From assembly GCF_003572205.1 (NCBI RefSeq), contig NZ_QXNY01000008.1:42165-106164 (forward strand): a stretch of 64,000 bases of DNA, given 5' to 3'. The notes beneath the pieces are model-generated. The model was not told the DNA's origin. It saw only the letters and a program-made list of their open reading frames with translations, and made no database searches. Shown here in pieces: positions 7,864 through 16,407 of this stretch. Source of the stretch: Algihabitans albus (GTDB taxonomy: Bacteria > Pseudomonadota > Alphaproteobacteria > Kiloniellales > DSM-21159). The first letter of the stretch is position 1, and every line of letters begins with the position of its first letter. The position numbers were made by a program, and so were the translations under genes.

Positions 7864-8658
7864 ATGTCGAGACGCAGCAAGAACCCGCTCTGGAGATTCC
7901 CCGGCATCGCGCCGGGGGCCGCGTTCTTCTTCGCCTATCTCTACCTGCCGATCTTCGTGCTGATCGCCTTTTCCTTCAACGAGAACCGCCAGGCGACCAT
8001 CTGGACGGGCTTCTCGCTCGACTGGTACGGCGTCGTGCTGCGCAACGACGATATTCTGTCGGCGGCCGGAAACTCGTTGATCGTGGCGACGACGGCGACC
8101 CTGATCGCCACGTCGGTCGCACTGTTGGCCGCCCTGGCCATGGCGCGTCACCGCTTCCGCGGCGAGGACGGCGTCAACGCGGTGATCGCCTTTCCCCTGA
8201 TCATTCCCGAGATCGTGACGGCCGTCGCGACGCTGCTGTTCTTCGTCGCGCTCGGTATCCAGCTCGGCCTGACGACGGTGATCATCGCCCACACCGTCTT
8301 CTGCATTCCCTTCGCCTACCTGCCGATCCGCGCGCGCCTCCAGGGCCTGGACCCCGCGCTGCCGGAGGCGGCGGCCGATCTCTATGCCAACGAGATCCAG
8401 GCCTTCCGGCGCGTCACCCTGCCGCTGCTCTGGCCGGGTATCCTGTCGGGCGCCATGCTCTCCTTCATCATCTCCCTCGATACCTTCACCATCACCTATT
8501 TCGTGGCGGGGCCCGGCGCGACCACGTTGCCGGTCTACATCTTCGGCATGATCCGGATCGGCATCACGCCCGAGGTCAATGCCATCTCCGCCCTGATGTT
8601 GGTGGTCTCCATCGTCTTCGTCACGCTCTCTTTCCTGGTCGGAAGGTTGCGCCGTTGA
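7864..8658 (+). CDS. potC: Polyamine ABC transporter permease PotC
   Basis: 264 aa from ATG 7864, 14 bases after potB. Six membrane helices are predicted, the first being FFFAYLYLPIFVLIAFSF, a PotC/PotI hallmark together with NENRQATIWTGFSLDWY. The EAA loop reads PEAAADLYANEIQAFRRVTLPLLWPGI. It pairs with PotB to form the permease. The ribosome binding site is weak, so translation probably depends on upstream potB. Substrate specificity among polyamines cannot be read from the sequence. Confidence 0.92.
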   Translation: MSRRSKNPLWRFPGIAPGAAFFFAYLYLPIFVLIAFSFNENRQATIWTGFSLDWYGVVLRNDDILSAAGNSLIVATTATLIATSVALLAALAMARHRFRGEDGVNAVIAFPLIIPEIVTAVATLLFFVALGIQLGLTTVIIAHTVFCIPFAYLPIRARLQGLDPALPEAAADLYANEIQAFRRVTLPLLWPGILSGAMLSFIISLDTFTITYFVAGPGATTLPVYIFGMIRIGITPEVNAISALMLVVSIVFVTLSFLVGRLRR

Positions 8659-8736
8659 CGCCTTGACGCTGCCGGCGCAACCATCTTGCCGGCGCTGGTT
8701 GGGATGCAAATCGATAACAGGGAGTGGGAAAAAGCT

Positions 8737-9777
8737 ATGAAACGACATCTGATCGCAGCCGCCTCGGCGGTTGCCCTGCTTGCCGGCGCCAACGCCGCCA
8801 AGGCCGGGGGCGAGCTGTTCCTCTACAACTGGTCCAACTACTTTCCGCCCGAGCTGCTGACCAAGTTCGAGGAGGAGACGGGCATCGCCGTCACACTCGA
8901 CGTTTACGATTCCAACGAGACCATGCTGGCCAAGCTGCAGGCCGGGGCCGGTGGCTACGACGTCATCGTGCCGTCCGGCTACATGGTCGCCATTCTGATC
9001 GAGGAAGGCTTGGCGCAGCGGATCGATGCGCTCGAGATGTCCAACGGCGCGAAGATCGTGGCGCCGCATGACGCGCCCTTCTTCGATCCCGAGCGGCTTT
9101 ACTCCGCGCCCTACATGTGGGGCACCACCGGTGTCACCTACGACTCGGAGCGGATCGATGGCGACCTGGAGGAAAGCTGGAAGGAGGTTTTCGAGCCCCG
9201 TCCCGAACTGCAGGGCCAGATCGCCATGCTGAACGACGAGGTCGAGGTCTACAACGCCGCCGCCTACTACCTGGGCTTCAACAAGTGCACCGAGGCGCCG
9301 GAGGAGGCCCAGGCGATCCTCGAGCTGCTGGAGGCCCAGAAGCCCCACGTGAAGATGTACCAGTCGGACGGCACCATCGACCGGATGATTTCCGGCGAGG
9401 TGATCATGCATCACCAGTGGAACGGCGCTTCCCACCGGACCTCTACCGATCTGCCGTCCGCCGTCTATATCTATCCGGTCGAGGGCATCACCTTCTGGAC
9501 CGACAACTTCATGATCCCGGCGGATGCCCCCAACGCCGAGAACGCGAGGACCTTCATCGACTGGATGCTGGCGCCGGAGAACGCGGCCGTCGCCTCCAAC
9601 TTCACCGGCTATATGAACGCTATCGACGGCTCGTCCGACTATCTCGACGAGGCGCTCAAGGCCAATCCGGCGGTCAACATGCCGGCGGAGTTCGCCGAGC
9701 GGCTGCGTCCGAGCATCGACTGCCCGGTCCCGGCGCGCGAGCTGCGCAACCGGGTCTGGACGCGCTTGAAGTCGTAG
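8737..9777 (+). CDS. potD: Polyamine-binding periplasmic protein (PotD/PotF family)
   Basis: 346 aa from ATG 8737. A Sec signal peptide (MKRHLIAAASAVALLAGANA, then AKA-G) is followed by the family opening LFLYNWSNYFPPELLTKFEEETG, and the substrate-pocket region with WTDNFMIPADAPN near residues 262-275. It captures spermidine/putrescine-type ligands and delivers them to PotBC. A strong hairpin with five T's follows at 9801-9838, between this gene and the two catabolic genes, which may set higher transporter than enzyme expression. Confidence 0.9.
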   Translation: MKRHLIAAASAVALLAGANAAKAGGELFLYNWSNYFPPELLTKFEEETGIAVTLDVYDSNETMLAKLQAGAGGYDVIVPSGYMVAILIEEGLAQRIDALEMSNGAKIVAPHDAPFFDPERLYSAPYMWGTTGVTYDSERIDGDLEESWKEVFEPRPELQGQIAMLNDEVEVYNAAAYYLGFNKCTEAPEEAQAILELLEAQKPHVKMYQSDGTIDRMISGEVIMHHQWNGASHRTSTDLPSAVYIYPVEGITFWTDNFMIPADAPNAENARTFIDWMLAPENAAVASNFTGYMNAIDGSSDYLDEALKANPAVNMPAEFAERLRPSIDCPVPARELRNRVWTRLKS

Positions 9778-9800
9778 GACGTCGTCTCAGTTGAGTCTCC

Positions 9801-9838
9801 GTGGCCGGGCGTCCATGACGGCGTCCGGCCACCTTTTT
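9801..9838 (+). terminator. Rho-independent terminator or attenuator after potD
   Basis: GTGGCCGG (9801-9808) pairs with CCGGCCAC (9825-9832), with further pairing inside (GCGTC/GGCGT), followed by TTTTT at 9834-9838. It separates potABCD from the downstream amidohydrolase pair, so those genes either depend on read-through or have their own promoter. Confidence 0.8.
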
Positions 9839-9861
9839 CCTTTTGCGGGAAAGGACAGTTT

Positions 9862-10788
9862 GTGAGCGAGAACGCGCCGGACAAGCTGACGATCGCGCTC
9901 TGGGCGGTGAACCTGACCAGGCCCCTGAACGGCATCGGCGCCTGGGCGGCGGCGGTCGAGGCGCAGATGCTGCGGGCCAAGGCGGGCGGCGCGGAACTGC
10001 TGGTCCTTCCCGAGTACATGTCGGAACAGTGGCTCTCCTTCGCGCCCGAAGGGATCGGGGCGACCGAGGAAATTCCCTGGATGGCCGCGCAGGCCGAGGC
10101 GGCGCTGGAGGCCATCGCGCCCTTGCCCGCCAGGCATGGCATGGCCTTGCTCGCGGGCACCCTGCCGGTGAAGCTGGAGCCCGCGCCTGCCATGGGTTCG
10201 GCCTACGTCAACCGGGCGCATCTCTTGCTGCCCGACGGCCGGGTGGTGCGGCAGGACAAGCTCTGTCTCACGCCGGGCGAGAAGGATCCCGAGGCTTGGA
10301 ACCTCCGGCCGGGCGAGTGCCTGCAGGTTGTCACCTGGAAGGGACTGAAGCTGGCGACGCTGATCTGTCTCGATATCGAACTGCCGGCCCTGGCCGCGCT
10401 GCTGGCGCCGGAGCGCCCCGACCTGATCCTGGTGCCCTCCATGACGGCGAAGCTCTCCGGCTACGCCCGCGTCTTCGGCTGCGCCAAGGCGCGGGCCGTG
10501 GAACTTCAGGCCGCCGTCGCCGCCGTCGGGGTGATCGGCGCAGCCTCGACCAACAAGCCGCGCGAGACCAATACGTCCGGCTGCAGCGTTTTTCTGCCTT
10601 GCGAGGAAAGCCTCGGTTTCGTCGGCCTGCACGACGAGATTCCGGCGGCGGACTCCGCCGAGGACGAGGGACCGCTGCTGATCGCCCGCGACATCCCCTT
10701 CGGCGAAATCCATCGCCTGCGTGCCGGCGGCGCCGAAGTCTGGCCCGGCGCCTGGAGCGCCGAGCATGTCACTCTAAACCTGAACTGA
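9862..10788 (+). CDS. Nitrilase-superfamily carbon-nitrogen hydrolase
   Basis: 308 aa from GTG 9862, with AAGGA nine bases upstream. The catalytic triad of the family is visible: Glu51 (VLPEYMSE), Lys133 (RQDKLCL) and Cys169 (TLICLDIE). These enzymes hydrolyse amide or carbamoyl bonds. Position between a polyamine transporter and an acetylpolyamine amidohydrolase suggests a substrate such as N-carbamoylputrescine or a gamma-glutamyl/acyl polyamine, but that is inference from context. Ends 8 bases before the next ATG, indicating an operon pair. Confidence 0.88.
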   Translation: MSENAPDKLTIALWAVNLTRPLNGIGAWAAAVEAQMLRAKAGGAELLVLPEYMSEQWLSFAPEGIGATEEIPWMAAQAEAALEAIAPLPARHGMALLAGTLPVKLEPAPAMGSAYVNRAHLLLPDGRVVRQDKLCLTPGEKDPEAWNLRPGECLQVVTWKGLKLATLICLDIELPALAALLAPERPDLILVPSMTAKLSGYARVFGCAKARAVELQAAVAAVGVIGAASTNKPRETNTSGCSVFLPCEESLGFVGLHDEIPAADSAEDEGPLLIARDIPFGEIHRLRAGGAEVWPGAWSAEHVTLNLN

Positions 10789-10796
10789 AAGAGACG

Positions 10797-11828
10797 ATGC
10801 TGACGATCTATAGCGAGGACCACCGCTACCAGGACGGCAAGGCCGAACTGATCGACGGCCAGCTTCTGCCGCCCTTCGAGATGCCGCGCCGGGCCGAGAT
10901 GGTGCTGGAGCGGGTGCGCGCCGTCGGGCTGGGCGACATTCTGGAGCCCCAGGACTTCGGCCTGGAGCCGCTGGAGGCGGTGCACGACGCGCGCTACCTG
11001 TCTTTCCTGGCGGCGGCCTGGGGCGACTGGGTGAAGAGCGGGCGGGAGCACGACGCCCTGCCGCTCAACTGGCAGGTCCGCGGCATGCGGGCGCGCGAGC
11101 CGGAAAGCATCGACGGCAAGCTCAGCTACTTCTCCTTCGATGCCGGCACGCCGATCATGTCCGGCACCTGGCGGGCCGCCCGCGCCTCGGCTAACGTGGC
11201 GCTGACCGGCGCGGCGCGGGTGAAGGAAGGCGCGCGCGGTGTCTTCGCGCTCTGCCGCCCGCCGGGGCATCACGCGGCGGCCGACTATTACGGCGGCTAC
11301 TGCTTCCTGAACAATGCCGCCGTGGCGGCCCAGTGGTTGCGCGATCAGGGCGCGGCGAAGGTCGCGATCCTGGACGTGGACTATCATCACGGCAACGGCA
11401 CTCAATCGATCTTCTACGACCGGCCCGACGTCTTCTTCGCCTCGCTGCACGGTCACCCGAAGCAGGAGTTCCCCTTCTTCCTGGGCTACGAGGACGAAAC
11501 CGGGGAAGGCCCGGGAGAGGGCGCCAACGCCAACTTCCCGCTGGAGTGGGGCACCGGCTTCGAGCGCTGGTCGGGCGCCCTGGAGGAAGCCTGCCGGCGG
11601 ATCGGCGCCTTCGGCGCGGAGGCGCTGGTGATCTCTCTCGGCGTCGATACCTATAAGGACGACCCCATCAGCCATTTTACCCTGGAGGGCGACGACTACC
11701 TGCAGATCGGCCGGACCATCGCCGATCTCGGCCTGCCCACGCTCTTCGTCATGGAGGGCGGCTACGCCGTCGAGCAGATCGGTGTGAACGCCGTCAACGT
11801 CCTGACGGGGTTCGAGGAACAGATTTAG
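10797..11828 (+). CDS. aphA: Acetylpolyamine amidohydrolase (histone-deacetylase fold)
   Basis: 343 aa from ATG 10797. The zinc-dependent deacetylase core is complete: His158-His159 (RPPGHHA), zinc ligands Asp195 and His197 (LDVDYHHGNG), Asp284 (SLGVDTYKDDP) and the transition-state Tyr323 (MEGGYAVE). These positions coincide with the residue numbers I recall for the Mycoplana ramosa acetylpolyamine amidohydrolase, a close length match. It removes acetyl groups from N-acetyl-putrescine/spermidine-type compounds. Together with potABCD and the nitrilase-like enzyme it forms a polyamine acquisition and breakdown module. Confidence 0.88.
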   Translation: MLTIYSEDHRYQDGKAELIDGQLLPPFEMPRRAEMVLERVRAVGLGDILEPQDFGLEPLEAVHDARYLSFLAAAWGDWVKSGREHDALPLNWQVRGMRAREPESIDGKLSYFSFDAGTPIMSGTWRAARASANVALTGAARVKEGARGVFALCRPPGHHAAADYYGGYCFLNNAAVAAQWLRDQGAAKVAILDVDYHHGNGTQSIFYDRPDVFFASLHGHPKQEFPFFLGYEDETGEGPGEGANANFPLEWGTGFERWSGALEEACRRIGAFGAEALVISLGVDTYKDDPISHFTLEGDDYLQIGRTIADLGLPTLFVMEGGYAVEQIGVNAVNVLTGFEEQI

Positions 11829-11850
11829 AGAGCGGGACGAACGACGGGCC

Positions 11851-12798
11851 TCAAAGCGCGAAGAGTTCGCGCGCCAACTCGTCGAGCGTGGCGATGTCCT
11901 GGAGCGGGAAGCGCTCCGCGATGGGTTCGAAGACGTCCATCGAGCGGTGCTGTGTGGCTCCGATGGCCTGACGGATCAGCGCCAGACCGAGCGTCTTCCG
12001 GTCGAAGTCTCTGCCGACGGGCCAGTCGCTGGCCTCCAGGAAAGTCTGGAGCAACGCCTTGTCGCAGCCGAAGAGGTCGCGATAGGGCTGGATCAGCTCG
12101 CTGTGGCGATCGGCCGCCAGGGCATCGCCCCAGTCTATGATCCCGGCCAAGCGGCGCTCTGCCACGAAGACATGGTTGGCGGTAATGTCCCCGTGGGTGA
12201 AGACGCGGTCGAAGGGACCGAGCCGGGCGAGGTAGGTCTCGGCCTGCGCGATCAGGTGCGGCGGCAGCGAGCTTTTCGCCAGAGCCGTCTTCAGGTCTGC
12301 TATCGGCCAGTGCTTCCGACTGGCGAGGCCCGTCGTCGGCAGGGCGTGCAGCCGCTTGACCTGCCGTCCCAGCTCGGCGGCCAGCGACAGACGCTCTTCC
12401 GCCGACAGCTCGGCCCGCCAGGCGGCGGCGCCAGCCATGCGGCTGGTGATCAGATAGGACCAGGGTGCGTCGGAGCCGTCGAACAAGCGCCCCTCGCCCA
12501 GCAGCCGGGGCGCTGCGATCTCCGGGTCGCTCGCGAGCAGGGCATAGGCTGCTCGCTCCGCTGCGTGACTCCGGCGCCAAGGGTGGAAGTAGCCGAACAG
12601 TTTCACCGCCAGGTCGCCGCTCGGATTGCTGCAGAGGAAGGTCGGGTAGGTCGCGTTGACCCCGGCAACCGGCGGTCCCGCGCCGCCGGCCAAGCCATGA
12701 CGTGCCACGATCTCTGCGAGGTAGGGCGCCCAGAAGCCTCCGTCGCCGAGGCGTGCGACGTAGTCCTGCATGGACGCGAAGGCTGGCGGTTGGACCAT
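11851..12798 (-). CDS. Aminoglycoside phosphotransferase-family small-molecule kinase
   Basis: 315 aa from ATG 12798 (a TTG at 12831 would extend it). The APH catalytic loop FTHGDITANHVF (HxD...N) and the Mg-binding IIDWGDA are present, so a protein-kinase-like phosphotransferase fold is certain. Members phosphorylate aminoglycosides, macrolides, choline, homoserine, fructosamine and others. Nothing here points to antibiotic resistance in particular. The substrate is unknown. It is convergent with the amidohydrolase gene (22 bases apart) and divergent from the S49 peptidase. Confidence 0.75.
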   Translation of the reverse strand: MVQPPAFASMQDYVARLGDGGFWAPYLAEIVARHGLAGGAGPPVAGVNATYPTFLCSNPSGDLAVKLFGYFHPWRRSHAAERAAYALLASDPEIAAPRLLGEGRLFDGSDAPWSYLITSRMAGAAAWRAELSAEERLSLAAELGRQVKRLHALPTTGLASRKHWPIADLKTALAKSSLPPHLIAQAETYLARLGPFDRVFTHGDITANHVFVAERRLAGIIDWGDALAADRHSELIQPYRDLFGCDKALLQTFLEASDWPVGRDFDRKTLGLALIRQAIGATQHRSMDVFEPIAERFPLQDIATLDELARELFAL

Positions 12799-12978
12799 CC
12801 TATCCGAGATCCCGGCCGGGACTGCGGCCAAGGCGACTTCGGTTTATATGTAGGCGTGTGGTTGTGATGGCGGGTTTCCTTCTACAGAGCCGGTGATATC
12901 GCCGTCTTTACCGCGCCTCCCGCGGCCGCGACCGCATTTCCTCTGGATTTTCCGGCCAGCTCTGTCATTTAGAGATCT

Positions 12979-13875
12979 ATGGACATCGCCAAGCTTTTCC
13001 GTTGGATCCCGCACGAGAATTACCGGAACCCACCGCCGGTGGTTGCTGTCATCCGTTTGTCGGGCACGATCGGCGTCGGTTCGGCGCTGCGCCGTGGGCT
13101 CAGCCTGGCCGAGCTGGCCGGGCCGATCAACCGGGCCTTCAAGCAGCCACGGCTCAAGGCCGTGGCGCTGGCGATCAACTCGCCGGGCGGGGCGGCGGCC
13201 CAGTCGGCCCTGATCGCCAAGCGCATCCGCGACCTGGCCGAGGAGAAGGACGTCAAGGTCTACGCCTTTTGCGAGGACGTGGCGGCCTCGGGCGGCTACT
13301 GGCTGGCTTGCGCCGCCGACGAGATCTATGCCCAGGAAAGTTCGCTGGTCGGCTCCATCGGCGTGATCGCCTCCGCCTTCGGCTTTCAGGAGGCGATCAA
13401 GAAGGTCGGCGTCGAGCGCCGGCTCTACACCGCAGGCGAGAACAAGTCGCTGCTCGATCCCTTCCAGCCGGCCCGCAAGAAGGACGTGGATCGTCTCAAG
13501 CGGCTGCAGGGCGACATCCACGAGTCCTTCAAGTCCTATGTGCGCGCCCGCCGCGGAGACCGTCTGAAGGGCAAGGAGGAGGAGCTCTTCTCCGGAGAGA
13601 TCTATGCCGGGCGCGCGGCGCAGGAGGTCGGTCTGATCGACGGCCTGGGCGACCTGCGCGGCATCCTGCGCGAGCGCTACGGCGAGCGGGTGCAGCTCCG
13701 CCGCGTCGACGGTGAAAAAAGCTGGCTGCGCCGCAGGTTCGGCCTGTCGCACTCGACGGGTGCGGTGGGCGGCGGACCGGCTCTCGGCTTGGCCGATTGG
13801 CGGCCGCAGGACCTGGCCGACGGCGCCCTGGCCGCCGTCGAGGACCGCGCCCTCTGGAGCCGCTTCGGGCTTTAG
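12979..13875 (+). CDS. S49-family (SppA/SohB-like) serine protease
   Basis: 298 aa. The Ser-Lys catalytic dyad is visible: Ser104 in DVAASGGYWLAC and Lys156 in AGENKSLLDPF, within the ClpP-like crotonase fold (INSPGG at 67-71; SLVGSIGVI at 122-130). There is no signal peptide or clear transmembrane helix, so this is the short form with one catalytic domain. Family members degrade cleaved signal peptides or membrane proteins. The expected neighbourhood partner is glyQ, which here lies ~10 kb away (see findings). Confidence 0.85.
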   Translation: MDIAKLFRWIPHENYRNPPPVVAVIRLSGTIGVGSALRRGLSLAELAGPINRAFKQPRLKAVALAINSPGGAAAQSALIAKRIRDLAEEKDVKVYAFCEDVAASGGYWLACAADEIYAQESSLVGSIGVIASAFGFQEAIKKVGVERRLYTAGENKSLLDPFQPARKKDVDRLKRLQGDIHESFKSYVRARRGDRLKGKEEELFSGEIYAGRAAQEVGLIDGLGDLRGILRERYGERVQLRRVDGEKSWLRRRFGLSHSTGAVGGGPALGLADWRPQDLADGALAAVEDRALWSRFGL

Positions 13876-13899
13876 GCCTTTCGGCCCGCGCCCCTTGCC

Positions 13900-14652
13900 C
13901 TAGGTCTTGGCGATCGAACAGCCGCCGTCGGCCAGCATAGCGCTGCCGGTCACGAAAGACGCGCTGTCGGAGAGCAGGAAGAGCGCCGCCCGCGCGATTT
14001 CCTCTGGTTCGGCCATGCGCTTGAGCGCGTGAAGACCTTCCACGAACTCATGAAAATCCGGATCGTCTCCGGCCATGGGCGTCTTCGTCCCGCCTGGCAG
14101 CAAGCTGTTGACCCGGATGCCCTCCGGCCCGTGTTCCGCCGCGAGCACCTGGGTCAGCCCGACCAGGCCGGCCTTGCTGGCCGCGTAGGCGCCCATCCCG
14201 GGCAGGCCGATGCCGGAGCCGACGAAGGAGGAGGTGAAGAGGATCGCGCCGCCGCCCGCCGCCTTCATCGCGGGGATCTGGTGTTTGGCCGCGTAGAAGG
14301 CGCTGGTCAGGTTGGTCGCGACCACCCGATGCCAGGTCTCGCTCTTCATTTCGGGGAGCGGGCTCAGCTCGCCGAGGATGCCCGCATTGTTGAAGGCGGC
14401 GTCCAGGCCGCCGAAGGTGGAGACCGCCAGCTGCACCAGGGCTTCGGCGTGGTCTTCATCGCAGAGGTCGCCGGCCAGCCAAGCCGCCTGCCCGCCGTCC
14501 TCGACGATCTCCCCGGCCAGCCGTTCGAGATGCGCCTCCCGTCTTGCGCCGAGGATGAGCGCCGCGCCCTCCGCCGCGAAGAGGCGCGCGGCGGCGGCCC
14601 CGATCCCGCTGCTGGCGCCCGTTACGATCGCTGTCTTTCCGTTGAGCTGCAT
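13900..14652 (-). CDS. Short-chain dehydrogenase/reductase
   Basis: 250 aa classical SDR. Cofactor motif TGASSGIG (12-19), NNAG (about 89-92), catalytic Ser in FTSSFVG and YAASK (Tyr/Lys) are intact, with the LLPGGTKTPM and C-terminal GSAMLADGG segments usual in the family. Arg residues after the glycine motif (GARREAH) favour NADP(H). The substrate is not identifiable. It is on the same strand as the marR gene, 102 bases downstream, and convergent with the S49 gene. Confidence 0.85.
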   Translation of the reverse strand: MQLNGKTAIVTGASSGIGAAAARLFAAEGAALILGARREAHLERLAGEIVEDGGQAAWLAGDLCDEDHAEALVQLAVSTFGGLDAAFNNAGILGELSPLPEMKSETWHRVVATNLTSAFYAAKHQIPAMKAAGGGAILFTSSFVGSGIGLPGMGAYAASKAGLVGLTQVLAAEHGPEGIRVNSLLPGGTKTPMAGDDPDFHEFVEGLHALKRMAEPEEIARAALFLLSDSASFVTGSAMLADGGCSIAKT

Positions 14653-14754
14653 TCGGCTATCCCCAAAGGTCCGTGAAGAGCTGAGGGGTAGGGTGGCCGT
14701 CGCGCGTGCTCCATCCGCTTCTTGTGCGGGGCGTACCGCCGGGGCTCGGCCGCG

Positions 14755-15264
14755 TCACTCGGCCTGGGCGTGCCGCAGCAGTTTTTTCAGCAGTGCGGAA
14801 AGGTCGCACAACTCCTCCGCCGTCAGAACGGCCGTCAGCCGTGTCTGATTGGCCAGGTGTTCCGGCACCGCGCGCTCGATCAGATCGCGGCCGGTCGGGG
14901 TCAGGCTCACCAGGATGCCGCGCCGATCCTCCGGATTGTGGCGGCGCGCAACGAAGCCCATGCGCTCCAGCCGGTCGATCCGCGCCGTCATCCCGCCCGA
15001 CGAGAGCATGGTGATCTCGAAGAGCTGCGTCGGCGTCATCTCGTAGGGCGCCCCCGAGCGCCGCAGGCTGGCGAGCACGTCGAATTCGCCCGGCTGCAGG
15101 CCGAAGGCCGCGAAGAGGGGCGCGAGGTGATTGCGCTCGATCACGGCGGCGGTCTCGCTCAGGCGGCCCAAGACCTCCATCGGGCGAAGGTCCCAGTCCG
15201 GAAACTCCCGACGCCATTGGGCGACGGCCCGCGCGGCCCGATCGCAGTCGTTTTCTCGGGTCAC
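14755..15264 (-). CDS. MarR-family transcriptional regulator
   Basis: 169 aa from GTG 15264, which has GGAGG 5 bases upstream (minus-strand reading). The winged helix is clear: FDVLASLRRSG, PTQLFEITMLSSGGMTARIDRLERMGFV and the wing RHNPEDRRGILVSLTPTG. It is divergent from a DMT-type exporter, with a palindrome TATCTT-N6-AAGATA at 15277-15294 in the shared 84-base region. The layout predicts auto-repression and control of the exporter, relieved by a small ligand. The inducer is unknown. Confidence 0.88.
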   Translation of the reverse strand: MTRENDCDRAARAVAQWRREFPDWDLRPMEVLGRLSETAAVIERNHLAPLFAAFGLQPGEFDVLASLRRSGAPYEMTPTQLFEITMLSSGGMTARIDRLERMGFVARRHNPEDRRGILVSLTPTGRDLIERAVPEHLANQTRLTAVLTAEELCDLSALLKKLLRHAQAE

Positions 15265-15276
15265 CTTGCCTCCATA

Positions 15277-15294
15277 TATCTTGATATTAAGATA
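15277..15294. promoter_or_regulatory. Palindromic operator for the divergent MarR regulator
   Basis: TATCTT GATATT AAGATA: 6-base perfect arms with a 6-base centre, 12 bases upstream of the marR GTG and 54 bases upstream of the exporter ATG. Spacing and symmetry fit a MarR dimer site. AT-richness in an otherwise GC-rich sequence supports a promoter/operator here. Confidence 0.65.
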
Positions 15295-15348
15295 GTTAAT
15301 GCAAAGATACTTGTCATCGACAGACCATCTTACCGAAAAGCGGCACCA

Positions 15349-16407
15349 ATGCCCCAGTCGAAGCCTCAACCGAGACCGGAACCCCAGACAGCCGATCCGC
15401 AGGGAGCCTTCGCTGTGGGTCTGCAAGCTCCGGCACTGCTGCTGGTCACCGGGTGCTTGCTGGCGGTGACGATCATTCTGTCGCGGCTCGCCGCCGACGC
15501 CGGCGCGCCGATGCTCTGGTTCCTGACCCTGGTCATGAGCGGTGCGGGTCTGGCCCTCATGGGCGTCGCACTGCTCTCCGGTCAAGCGAAAGGCAACTGG
15601 CGCCGCCTGCTGCTCTACGGTCTCGGGGCTGGAGCCTTCCAGGCGCTGCCAAGCGCCATGGCCTATTTGTCGGTCGCTCATGTGGGTGCCGGCTACGTCT
15701 CGCTCGCCTTCGCCTTTCCACTCCTGGTCACGTATGTCCTGGCGCTCGCGGTGGGCATGGAGCGCTTCGCGCCCTTGCGGGCTCTGGGCGTGACCGTCGC
15801 CCTGGCCGGCGGACTTCTGCTGGCGATCTCGAAACTCAGCGGCCTCTCGGCGGACGAGGAGGCTGTCGTCTGGGTCCTGGTCGCCTCGGCCATTCCCTTG
15901 GTTCTCGCCTGCGGCAACCTCTTCCGCACCCGTTTCTGGCCGGAGGGCGCGCCGCCCCTGCTGCTGGCGGCCCTGATGCTGCTGCTGGCTGCGATCCTGA
16001 CCGTGCCGTTCGCGGCCGCCAGCGAGGGGATCGCCGGGGCCGCCCGGCTCTGGGACCAGGGTTTTCTGCTCGCTTTGACCGGTCTGAACACCGCTGCCTT
16101 CGCGTTGCAGTTCGTCGCCTACTTCCGGCTCCAGCAGACGGCCGGTCCGGTCTACCTCAGCCAGATCGGGTCCGTCGCGGCGGCGGTCGGCACGCCCGTG
16201 GCGGTCCTGTTCCTGGGCGAGACCCTGCCCGAAGGCTTCGCGGTCGCCCTCCTGCTGATCGTCGGCGGCGCCGTGCTCTTTCAGGTGGCGGCACGCCGGT
16301 CGTCGCCGGCCGGCCGATCTGTTCAGCCGTCGGAGGTCAGCTCGTCCTCCAGCCACGACAGCAGGGCCGCCGCCTCCGGACGGACTCGTCCCCGCTCCCG
16401 CCGATAG
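15349..16407 (+). CDS. DMT-superfamily (EamA-like) transporter
   Basis: 352 aa with about ten hydrophobic helices after a Pro-rich cytoplasmic N-terminus. The repeat structure (first EamA half ending GLLLAISKL; second half with QFVAYFRLQQTAGPVYLSQIGSVAAAVGTPVAVLFLGE) is typical of drug/metabolite exporters. Divergent from marR with a shared operator, so probably an inducible efflux pump. The last ~28 codons, a Ser/Arg-rich tail, overlap the 3' end of the convergent lysR gene by 85 bases. Confidence 0.8.
   Translation: MPQSKPQPRPEPQTADPQGAFAVGLQAPALLLVTGCLLAVTIILSRLAADAGAPMLWFLTLVMSGAGLALMGVALLSGQAKGNWRRLLLYGLGAGAFQALPSAMAYLSVAHVGAGYVSLAFAFPLLVTYVLALAVGMERFAPLRALGVTVALAGGLLLAISKLSGLSADEEAVVWVLVASAIPLVLACGNLFRTRFWPEGAPPLLLAALMLLLAAILTVPFAAASEGIAGAARLWDQGFLLALTGLNTAAFALQFVAYFRLQQTAGPVYLSQIGSVAAAVGTPVAVLFLGETLPEGFAVALLLIVGGAVLFQVAARRSSPAGRSVQPSEVSSSSSHDSRAAASGRTRPRSRR

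Noticed and set aside
11851..12798. Antibiotic-resistance aminoglycoside kinase
   Set aside because: Only the general APH fold motifs are present; the family covers many metabolites and nothing indicates a drug substrate.
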